Below are positions 1-5,721 of a stretch of DNA of 8,269 nucleotides, piece after piece; within the stretch, counting starts at the first letter, position 1, and each line of letters opens with the position of its first letter. The stretch comes from an uncultured Prosthecobacter sp. Lineage in GTDB: Bacteria; Verrucomicrobiota; Verrucomicrobiia; Verrucomicrobiales; Verrucomicrobiaceae. The notes below the pieces were generated by a model. The model was given only the letters and a program-made list of their open reading frames with translations, made no database searches and was not told the origin of the DNA. Made by a program: the position numbers and the translations under genes. The stretch covers positions 1 through 8,269 of the forward strand of contig CALDGV010000569.1 in assembly GCA_937941745.1 (NCBI GenBank), in the 5' to 3' direction.

Positions 1-423
1 AAGGACCTCGAAGGCGATGGCGGCCACGCTGACACCTCCAGCGCCGTGCAGGCCGGCATCGCCATGGGCGCGCAGAGCGATCTCGAAAGCCCTCGCATCG
101 GCGAGCTCAGCGGCAAACCCGATGATCCCTTCTACCGCACCTTCCTTGGCGATTCACAGGCCGCGATCCCGCAAACCTACGCTCTCGCCTCGCCGCGTCA
201 TCACCTCGACAAAACCGATCCGCCGCTGCTCTTCATGGCCGGCGAACTCGACGACGCCAGCACGCACGCCGATGAAGCCCGCGCTGATCTGGAGAAACTC
301 GGCATTCCCACTGGCCTCGTGCTCATTCCGCAGGCACCTCACGCCTTCCTCGGCCAGCAAAAAGCCTTCGACGCCTGCGTCAGCGCCAGCGTGGAGTTTT
401 TCTCCAAACACCTCAGGCGGTGA
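1..423 (+). CDS. alpha/beta hydrolase, BD-FAE-like esterase (C-terminal part)
   Basis: The frame is open from the first base, so the start and N-terminal half lie outside the window; 140 residues are visible. The early segment EGDGGHADTSSAVQAG matches the stretch that follows the nucleophile elbow in BD-FAE-type esterases and lipases, so the catalytic Ser motif should lie just upstream of base 1. Two triad members are visible: Asp84 or Asp85 in LLFMAGELDDAS, after a hydrophobic strand, and His114 in PQAPHAF. The protein ends at a TGA (421-423). The family hydrolyses carboxyl esters, often of acylated sugars or plant polysaccharides; the substrate here cannot be told. The segment after the VQA motif reads MGAQSDL where many relatives have a GPTDL-type sequence. 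It converges on miaB with 7 bases between the stop codons. An export signal, if present, is out of view. Confidence 0.8.
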   Translation, partial: KDLEGDGGHADTSSAVQAGIAMGAQSDLESPRIGELSGKPDDPFYRTFLGDSQAAIPQTYALASPRHHLDKTDPPLLFMAGELDDASTHADEARADLEKLGIPTGLVLIPQAPHAFLGQQKAFDACVSASVEFFSKHLRR

Positions 424-436
424 AGCCTGTTCAGGC
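414..436. terminator. short GCCTG/CAGGC inverted repeats at a convergent gene end
   Basis: CAGGC (414-418), GCCTG (425-429) and CAGGC (432-436) allow two mutually exclusive 4-5 bp hairpins spanning the stop codon of the esterase and the last codons of miaB. No T tract follows on either strand, so a terminator role is only a guess from the location between converging genes. Confidence 0.2.
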
Positions 437-1786
437 CAGCACCGGATCACCAAAGAGCGTGAAATTGGCCCAATGGGTGATGTTCACGTCGAAGATTTCG
501 CCGACATGACGGTCGGCATTGCCCTCAAAAACGACGATGCGGTTCGTGCGAGTGCGCCCGGTAAGGCGTGACTCATTGGTCTTGCTGGGGCCTTCGCAGA
601 GGATCTCCACACGTTGACCGATGAGTTCCTGATATCGTGGGTAGGCGTGGGAGTTCACAAGGGCCAGAAGGTCCTGGTTGCGGCGCTCCTTCTCCCTCTC
701 GCTGACCTGAATTTCTTCCGCCATCTCAGCCGCAGGCGTGCCCCGGCGCTTGGAGTAGCGGAAGATGAAGGCGTTGTCGAATTTCAGACGGTCAAACATC
801 TCCCGTGTCTCGAGGTAGTGCTTCTCCGTCTCACCAGGGAAGCCGACAATGACGTCGGTGGTGACGGCAATGCCCGGACGCGCCTCACGGATCCGCTCCA
901 CCAGTTCGGTGAACTTTGCGGAGCTGTAAGGGCGGTGCATTTTTTTCAGGATCTCGTCACTGCCGCTCTGAACGGGCAGGTGCACGTGCTCGCAGAGCTT
1001 CGGCAGGTAGGTGAAGGCCTCGATGAGGTCCTTCTTGTAGCCAATCGGATGAGGGCTGGTGAAGCGGATGCGTTGGATCCCGGGGATCTCATGCACGGCC
1101 TCCAGGAGCTGCACGAAGGGGCTCTTGCCATCCACGGCGGGAAATTCATGGCGGCCGTAAAGGTTCACGATCTGGCCAAGCAGGGTGACCTCCTTCACGC
1201 CACGGTCGGCGAGCCGCTTCACCTCCTCCACGATGTCGGCGATAGGGCGTCCACGCTCGCCGCCGCGGGTGTATGGCACGATGCAGAAGGTGCACTTCAT
1301 GTTGCAGCCCTGCATGATGCTGACAAAGGCCGCGCCCTGTTTTTCCTTCAAGGTGTGGTCGCGGATGGTGTTCTGGCTGGTTTCCTCCTCGTCGATGTCC
1401 ACGATGGAAAAGCGCTCCTCATCCATTAGCCGCTGCTCCTTGGCACGAATGATTTCGTCCACATAGTCCACTACGCGGTGGTACTTTTGAGTGCCTACGA
1501 CGAGATCGACATTCACCTTGTCCACCAATTCCGAACCCCGGCTTTGCGCCATGCAGCCCATGAAACCGGTGACAAGGGGGATGCGACGGCGGCGCACCAT
1601 GCCCATCTTGCCCACGGCTTTCTGCTCCGCCTGATCGCGCACGGAGCAGGTGTTGATGAGCACCACATCGGCGTCCTCGTCGGTGGACGTCATGGTGTAG
1701 CCGCGCTCGGTGAACATCTGGGACACCTGCTCGGTGTCGCGCTCGTTCATCTGGCAGCCGTAGGTCTTGATGTAAACGCGGGGCAT
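431..1786 (-). CDS. miaB: MiaB, tRNA-2-methylthio-N6-dimethylallyladenosine synthase
   Basis: This radical-SAM methylthiotransferase adds a 2-methylthio group to N6-isopentenyl-A37 of tRNAs reading UNN codons, acting in the cytoplasm with two [4Fe-4S] clusters. The 451-residue product has the usual size and order. The MTTase N-terminal domain (about 3-100) carries the three auxiliary-cluster cysteines: Cys11 (KTYGCQMN), Cys47 (NTCSVRDQAEQK) and Cys78 (GFMGCMAQ). The radical-SAM domain has Cys161, Cys165 and Cys168 (GCNMKCTFC), followed by VPYTRGGERGR. A TRAM RNA-binding domain occupies about 384-449. KTYGCQMN and NTCSVR point to MiaB rather than RimO or MtaB. The start is the ATG at 1786 (MPRVYIKTYG), the family's usual position; the frame stays open far upstream only by chance. 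There is no clear SD: the leader is CCGCCCCCTCCC. One oddity is GQIVNLYG where GQNVN is usual. It is divergent from the PIN/TRAM gene. Confidence 0.96.
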   Translation of the reverse strand: MPRVYIKTYGCQMNERDTEQVSQMFTERGYTMTSTDEDADVVLINTCSVRDQAEQKAVGKMGMVRRRRIPLVTGFMGCMAQSRGSELVDKVNVDLVVGTQKYHRVVDYVDEIIRAKEQRLMDEERFSIVDIDEEETSQNTIRDHTLKEKQGAAFVSIMQGCNMKCTFCIVPYTRGGERGRPIADIVEEVKRLADRGVKEVTLLGQIVNLYGRHEFPAVDGKSPFVQLLEAVHEIPGIQRIRFTSPHPIGYKKDLIEAFTYLPKLCEHVHLPVQSGSDEILKKMHRPYSSAKFTELVERIREARPGIAVTTDVIVGFPGETEKHYLETREMFDRLKFDNAFIFRYSKRRGTPAAEMAEEIQVSEREKERRNQDLLALVNSHAYPRYQELIGQRVEILCEGPSKTNESRLTGRTRTNRIVVFEGNADRHVGEIFDVNITHWANFTLFGDPVLA

Positions 1787-1909
1787 GGGAGGGGGCGGAT
1801 AGTATCCACCTTCGGAAGGATGACAACCCGCGGGGCACGCGAGCTGGAGACGCCATGAAATGCGTCTGGTCAAATCCATGCCTGCTGGGTAGGTTCGAGC
1901 TTGTTTTCG
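1787..1909. promoter_or_regulatory. divergent intergenic region between miaB and the PIN/TRAM gene
   Basis: These 123 bases must hold the 5' signals of both divergent genes. I see no strong sigma-70-type -35/-10 pair on either strand. The one structured element is a 6-bp inverted repeat with an 8-base spacer, AGACGC (1848-1853) and GCGTCT (1862-1867). It could be an operator or a leader hairpin of the PIN/TRAM transcript, but a 6-bp repeat is also plausible by chance. Short ORFs here, such as the ATG at 1855, are shadows. Confidence 0.35.
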
Positions 1910-2941
1910 ATGAATTCGGCCTGGTCCATCCTGCTTGTTCGCGCGCTTTTTGCGGCGCTTTTCATGGTCATCGGCATCTTTGTCTCCCTGGGGATCGATC
2001 AGCCCTGGTGGTTTGGTGCGGTGATTGGAGGCGCTGCGATGGGCCTGCTCATCCTGCTGGACATGCTGTTTGCGAAATTCAGCCTGCGGAACTTCTCCCA
2101 TGCCACCTTCGGGCTGGGCATTGGCCTTTTCTGCGCCTGGCTGGTGACCCGCATTGGCATCTTTCAGCTGGGGGTTTTCCAGCGCCTGGAGAACCTGGAC
2201 GACATCCGGAACGTGACCGAATTCCTGATTTACGTCTCCTTCGCCTTCTTTGGGGTGACGTTTGGGCTGCGCAGTGACCGTGATCAGTTCGCCTTCATCA
2301 TCCCTTATGTCCGCTTCCGGCGTGATGGAGCCGAGGGCGAGCCTCTGCTGCTGGACACCAACATCATCATCGATGGCCGCATCCCCCAGGTGGCGGCGAC
2401 GGGATTCCTCAGCGGTGCCCTGGTGGTGCCACGCCTCGTGCTCGACGAACTTCAGCGCATGACCGAATCCGCCGACAGCCAGAAGGTATTGCGAGGAAAG
2501 CGCGGACTGGAGGTGATGGAAAAGCTGCGCAGCCTGCCTGGAGTGCGCCTGACCATTCACGAGCATCCGCCTCTGGATCCAGGAAAGCAGTCGGTGGATG
2601 CCGGGCTGGTGAATCTGGCCCGCGAGCTGAACTCCAGGCTTCTGACCAATGATAGTGACCTTGCCAAAGTGGCCCGGCTGCGCGGCATCACCGTGCTGAG
2701 CTTCAATGACCTTGTGATCGCGCTGCAGCCGCAGTTGAACCCTGGAGACGAGGTCTCGCTCAGCCTGCTCAAGCCGGGCAAGGACAGGCATCAGGCCATC
2801 GGCTACCTGGCGGACGGAACCATGATCGTGGTCAATCAGGCAGCAGCCTACATCGGCCAGACGGTGGAGGTGGTGATCGCCAGCGCACTGCCCACTTCCG
2901 CCGGGCGGCTGATTTTTGCCGAGCTCAAATCACCAGCGTGA
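1910..2941 (+). CDS. membrane-anchored PIN/TRAM domain protein (YacL family), probable RNase
   Basis: The 343-residue product combines an N-terminal membrane region, a PIN nuclease domain and a C-terminal TRAM domain, the layout of the YacL family. Hydrophobic segments lie near 8-28, 36-56, 66-86 and 103-119, so about four membrane spans are likely, with the nuclease in the cytoplasm. The PIN domain (about 145-270) shows the expected acidic residues: Asp149 in LLLDTNIIIDGRI, Glu180 in RLVLDELQ, Asp230 in SVDAGL and Asp248/Asp250 in TNDSDL. The TRAM domain spans about 275-340. PIN domains are metal-dependent RNases and TRAM binds RNA, so membrane-tethered RNA cleavage or processing is inferred; the RNA target is unknown. 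I chose ATG 1910 over the in-frame TTG at 1901, three codons earlier; neither has a good SD. Its stop overlaps the 3' end of the convergent protease gene by 12 bases. Confidence 0.88.
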   Translation: MNSAWSILLVRALFAALFMVIGIFVSLGIDQPWWFGAVIGGAAMGLLILLDMLFAKFSLRNFSHATFGLGIGLFCAWLVTRIGIFQLGVFQRLENLDDIRNVTEFLIYVSFAFFGVTFGLRSDRDQFAFIIPYVRFRRDGAEGEPLLLDTNIIIDGRIPQVAATGFLSGALVVPRLVLDELQRMTESADSQKVLRGKRGLEVMEKLRSLPGVRLTIHEHPPLDPGKQSVDAGLVNLARELNSRLLTNDSDLAKVARLRGITVLSFNDLVIALQPQLNPGDEVSLSLLKPGKDRHQAIGYLADGTMIVVNQAAAYIGQTVEVVIASALPTSAGRLIFAELKSPA

Positions 2942-3925
2942 ACGCCTGCGCAGGCCGGCCACGCCAGCCAGGGCCAGCATCAGCAGTCCTGAGGGCTCGG
3001 GCACGGGGGTCATGGTGGCCTGAATCTCGGTGAGGCTGCTGGAAATGCGCGAGGCATAGAACCGCGTCGGCTTGTCCACTCCCGTGTCGGTGTTGAAGGT
3101 CCATCCTGCACCATCGGAACCTTCATAGAATCCGCCCTTGTCGAACAAGGCAGCCTCAAACTCGCTGAAGTCTCCGGGCGTACTGTTGGTGTCGAACAGG
3201 CCATCCACGCCATAGTTGATGCCCGCGAGATGCCATTGTGAGCCGACTTTGATGAAAACACCGCCTCCAGAATCTCCGGTGGACAAGGTGGCTTCATTCT
3301 GGCCCGAGACGGCATTGAACTGCGCTGTCAGCATGTCTCCCAGGCCGGTGCCAATGATGGAGCTCACCTCATTTGCCCCCCAGCGCGCCACCCCGTCGGA
3401 ACTGCCGGTGTACCAGCCGTGCAGATCTGCACCGAGGGTCACCTCGGCTCCCCGAGGAGCACCGCGGCCAAAGACAACGAGGCTTTTCCCCACTTCATCC
3501 GTGCCGGTGTAAAGGGGTGCCCAGGAAGAGAAGCTTTCCTGGATCTTGAACACGCGCAGATCCGTTCCAGCGATGTCCCAGAAACCCTGGCCCCCATTGG
3601 CCGAGGCATCGATTGTGTAGGTGATGTCCGCCGTTCCATTGAACTCCGCACCACTGACAAAAGTGCCGCCCTGAAGGCCAAAGTGCTGAGCCGTGATGAA
3701 GTACTGCTCGCCGATCATCGTGCCAAGAAAGGATCCGTAGCGCCCTTGGTAGGCCCAGCCGCTGTCCTGGTAAAAGCCGGTGGGTACCGTGGTATTCGCC
3801 GCGGGGCTGTCCGTGTCATACAGCACGATGCCGGAACTCATTTGGGTCCAAAGCATCCAGCAACACATCAAAACCGCCCGGCAGGAGCGCGGGCGAAGAT
3901 GGAGGCAGCAGGCTATCGAAGACAT
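2930..3925 (-). CDS. trypsin-like serine protease with PEP-CTERM sorting signal
   Basis: The 331-residue product looks like an exported chymotrypsin-fold protease. His81 (FITAQHFG), Asp122 (AGTDLRVFKI) and Ser219 (STGDSGGGVF) fit the triad in order and spacing. The C-terminus is a complete PEP-CTERM signal: VPEPS (308-312), a short hydrophobic span (LLMLALAGVAGL), then RRRSR. In known systems this is processed by an exosortase, leaving the protein in the envelope or matrix; no exosortase gene is in the window. The N-terminus (RPRSCR, then AVLMCCWMLW) looks like a signal peptide, with cleavage perhaps near residue 32. All five cysteines (6, 7, 15, 21, 22) are in this leader; the mature part has none, so it can form no disulfide. 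The ATG at 3925 is preceded by TTCAGGCCA, only a weak SD. Later Mets at 20 and 29 would shorten or remove the signal. The substrate is unknown. Confidence 0.85.
   Translation of the reverse strand: MSSIACCLHLRPRSCRAVLMCCWMLWTQMSSGIVLYDTDSPAANTTVPTGFYQDSGWAYQGRYGSFLGTMIGEQYFITAQHFGLQGGTFVSGAEFNGTADITYTIDASANGGQGFWDIAGTDLRVFKIQESFSSWAPLYTGTDEVGKSLVVFGRGAPRGAEVTLGADLHGWYTGSSDGVARWGANEVSSIIGTGLGDMLTAQFNAVSGQNEATLSTGDSGGGVFIKVGSQWHLAGINYGVDGLFDTNSTPGDFSEFEAALFDKGGFYEGSDGAGWTFNTDTGVDKPTRFYASRISSSLTEIQATMTPVPEPSGLLMLALAGVAGLRRRSRW
2944..2955. other. 12-bp perfect palindrome at a convergent overlap
   Basis: GCCTGCGCAGGC lies 2 bases past the stop of the PIN/TRAM gene and inside the last codons of the protease gene. 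As RNA it could form only a 4-bp stem with a 4-base loop, with no T tract. A role as a terminator or protein-binding site is possible but unproven, and part of it simply encodes the Arg-rich tail of the PEP-CTERM signal. Confidence 0.25.
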
Positions 3926-4127
3926 TGGCCTGAATTTTAGGTTTATTTAATAATTTTCATAATCTTTTCTGCGCCCTTTTCACCTGCTTGAACCCTCGAA
4001 ACTGCGTCTGGAATCTGATGCCTGCTTCCCAGGCGGTCCGGCCGTTTGCCTGCCCGCAAAAAGGCTTCGACACCGGTGCGGCTGCCTGCGATGCCTGAAG
4101 GTGACGTCAACTCCCGCCAGGCTCACC
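3926..4127. promoter_or_regulatory. divergent spacer with an AT-rich promoter-like block
   Basis: This is the longest gene-free stretch (202 bases), between the divergent protease and ogt genes. Bases 3933-3968 contain only 4 G/C in 36, in sharp contrast with the GC-rich surroundings. The block sits 8-43 bases upstream of the protease ATG on the - strand, where its -10 region or an upstream A/T element would be expected. Several TATAAT-like hexamers fit on the - strand (for example TATGAA, AAATAA), so I cannot choose one. A five-codon mini-ORF (MKIIK, 3943-3960, -) lies in the block. Towards ogt there is a 5-bp inverted repeat, GCCTG/CAGGC (about 4020-4034), of doubtful meaning. No SD stands clearly before ogt. 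Confidence 0.45.
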
Positions 4128-4625
4128 ATGAAATCCACGGTCTATTTCACCATGCAGGCCTCCCCGCTGGGCGAGCTCACCCTTGCAGCAACTGACAAAG
4201 GCCTCTGCGGGCTTTACTTCCCCAGCCACCAGCCTGCTCCCAAACGTGAAGGCTGGAAGCGCGACAACGGGCCGCGCTTTGACGGAGCTCGCGACTGGCT
4301 GGAAAACTTTTTTGCAGGCAAAAAGCCCGGAAAACTGCCGAAGCTGGCCCCGCTGGAAGGCACCCCCTTCCAGCGCTGTGTGTGGGATGCTCTGCGCTCC
4401 ATTCCACGTGGCAAGACCACGACCTATGGCGAGATCGCCCGTGAAATCGGAGCTGAAAAAGCGGTGCGTGCCGTCGGGGCGGCCGTGGGCCGCAATCCTT
4501 TGTCCCTCTTCATTCCCTGCCATCGGGTGGTTGGGAAGAATGGCAGCCTCACCGGCTACGCAGGGGGAGTGGAACGGAAAAAGCGGCTCTTGGAACTGGA
4601 AGGAATCCCAGCCAGCCTACGCTGA
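4128..4625 (+). CDS. ogt: methylated-DNA--protein-cysteine S-methyltransferase
   Basis: This is a suicide DNA-repair enzyme that transfers the alkyl group from O6-alkylguanine (and O4-alkylthymine) to its own cysteine. The 165-residue product has the normal size for a stand-alone Ogt. The acceptor motif is intact: IPCHRV with Cys131. The preceding helix-turn-helix segment reads TTTYGEIAREIG and then KAVRAVGAAVGRNP, containing the conserved Tyr100, the Arg finger (Arg116) and the Asn hinge. GSLTGYAGG and the final KKRLLELEG complete the signature. The N-terminal ribonuclease-H-like domain (about 1-75) is poorly conserved, as is usual, and there is no Ada-type regulatory domain. I chose ATG 4128 (MKSTVYFTMQASPLGEL); an in-frame GTG at 4101 would add nine residues with no homology. 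It is the first gene of a possible three-gene + run, with 72 bases to the next start. Confidence 0.94.
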   Translation: MKSTVYFTMQASPLGELTLAATDKGLCGLYFPSHQPAPKREGWKRDNGPRFDGARDWLENFFAGKKPGKLPKLAPLEGTPFQRCVWDALRSIPRGKTTTYGEIAREIGAEKAVRAVGAAVGRNPLSLFIPCHRVVGKNGSLTGYAGGVERKKRLLELEGIPASLR

Positions 4626-4697
4626 TCCTCCCAACACCTGAGCGGTGCGAAGACCTTCAGCTCAAACATCCCTCACTCGTTCTCATTTCGACTCTTC

Positions 4698-5666
4698 ATG
4701 AAAATCATCATCACTGGCGGCGGCGGCTTTCTCGGACATCAGCTGGCCCAAAAGATCCTTCAGCGTGGTTCCTTGGATGGAAAACCAGTCTCCGAGATCG
4801 TGCTGCTGGATGCCGCGTTTCATCGCCCGATCGACGATCCCCGGGTGAAGCAGGTGCGGGGCGATGTCGCGGATCGGGACACCGTTTTCAGCACCATCGG
4901 CAGCCAGGTGGATGCCGTTTTTCACCTCGCTTCCATGGTCAGCGGTGAATGTGAGGAACGCTTCGACGATGCGCTGAGGGTGAACCTGGACGGTGGCAGG
5001 CACATCTTCGAGGCTGCACGCGCCGCCGCCGGACGCCCCCGGGTCATCTTTGCCAGCAGCGTGGCCTGCTACGGCGGGCTGGACATGTCAGGCCTGATGT
5101 CCGACCTGACGAAGCAGCTGCCACAGACCACCTATGGCATGACCAAGGCCATCTGCGAAATGCTGGTGAACGATCATACCCGCAAAGGCCACTTCGACGG
5201 ACGAAGCGTGCGCCTGCCCACCGTGATCATCCGTCCTGGGAAGCCCAACGCAGCGGCTTCCAGCTGGGCCAGCGGCATGTTTCGTGAGCCGTTGAACGGT
5301 GAACCCTGCCTGCTGCCCATCCGTCGAGATCAGCCACATCCGATGACGGGCTATCGCACCGTGATCGAAAGCTTCATCGCCCTCGCCGAGGTGCCTGAGG
5401 ACAAGCTCGGCAAGGATCGAGCCTATGTGCTGCCGGCCCACCGAGTCACGCCGCAGATCGCGGAAAAGGTGATCACGCAGGTCGCCTCGGAGCGAGGCCT
5501 GAACCTCGGCCCCATCGTCGATGCCTTCGACGCCCGCATCCAGGGCATCGTGGACAACTGGCCTCAGCAGGTGGACGGCTCCCGCGCTGCAGCGCTTGGG
5601 GTTCCCCAGCCCCCGCCGCTGGAGGAGATCGTGCGGCAGTATCTTGAGGATTTTGGCCCCCGCTGA
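4698..5666 (+). CDS. denD: NAD-dependent epimerase/dehydratase, DenD-like (D-erythronate dehydrogenase family)
   Basis: The 322-residue product is an extended short-chain dehydrogenase. The Rossmann nucleotide loop is TGGGGFLG (Gly7, Gly10, Gly13), the acidic residue ending beta-2 is in VLLDAAF, and the active site has Ser120/Ser121 (FASSVACYGG), Tyr146 and Lys150 (YGMTK). The stretch RSVRLPTVIIRPGKPNAAAS followed by SWASGMFREPLNG closely matches the DenD branch, which oxidises D-erythronate at C2 to 2-oxo-tetronate using NAD+, rather than UDP-sugar 4-epimerases. In characterised catabolic clusters denD sits beside otnK, otnC and otnI; none is visible here, so substrate specificity is inferred from the subfamily alone. 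The start ATG at 4698 directly precedes the glycine loop (MKIIITGGGG) and is convincing although the leader has no SD. The gap to the cytochrome gene is 55 bases. Confidence 0.8.
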   Translation: MKIIITGGGGFLGHQLAQKILQRGSLDGKPVSEIVLLDAAFHRPIDDPRVKQVRGDVADRDTVFSTIGSQVDAVFHLASMVSGECEERFDDALRVNLDGGRHIFEAARAAAGRPRVIFASSVACYGGLDMSGLMSDLTKQLPQTTYGMTKAICEMLVNDHTRKGHFDGRSVRLPTVIIRPGKPNAAASSWASGMFREPLNGEPCLLPIRRDQPHPMTGYRTVIESFIALAEVPEDKLGKDRAYVLPAHRVTPQIAEKVITQVASERGLNLGPIVDAFDARIQGIVDNWPQQVDGSRAAALGVPQPPPLEEIVRQYLEDFGPR

Positions 5667-5677
5667 TCCCCATGAAA

Positions 5678-5716
5678 GAGGTGGCGAACGTAAAACTTTA
5701 TGATCTCAGCCACCTC
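5678..5716 (+). promoter_or_regulatory. 8-bp inverted repeat containing an SD-like sequence, upstream of the cytochrome gene
   Basis: GAGGTGGC (5678-5685) and GCCACCTC (5709-5716) are perfect complements separated by 23 AT-richer bases, ending 5 bases before the ATG of the cytochrome gene. The left arm resembles a Shine-Dalgarno sequence and the right arm is its complement. The left arm lies 36 bases from the ATG in the unfolded RNA, too far to act as a normal SD, while the bases just before the ATG are all pyrimidine. It could be a leader hairpin affecting translation, a protein-binding dyad, or chance. Confidence 0.35.
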
Positions 5717-5721
5717 CCCCC

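Noticed and set aside
614..1429. 271-codon + strand ORF inside miaB
   Set aside because: It is antisense to the radical-SAM domain of a well-supported gene and has no recognisable motif.
1787..2791. Open 335-codon N-terminal extension of the miaB frame, antisense to the PIN/TRAM gene
   Set aside because: MiaB normally begins at MPRVYIKTYG (1786). The extension has no recognisable domain and lies opposite a gene with clear PIN and TRAM domains; long antisense frames are common in GC-rich DNA.
3988..4016. TTGAAC, 17 bases, GAATCT as an ogt promoter
   Set aside because: The -35 and spacing look plausible but the -10 matches TATAAT at only two positions, so it is not better than chance.
414..4034. 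GCCTG/CAGGC inverted repeats at 414-436, 2944-2955 and 4020-4034 as a dispersed intergenic repeat family
   Set aside because: The 5-mers are also frequent inside coding sequence here, the three arrangements differ in spacing and orientation, and GC-rich DNA makes such pairs likely by chance.
4101..4127. GTG at 4101 as the ogt start
   Set aside because: It adds nine residues (MTSTPARLT) without homology; ATG 4128 gives the usual Ogt N-terminus.
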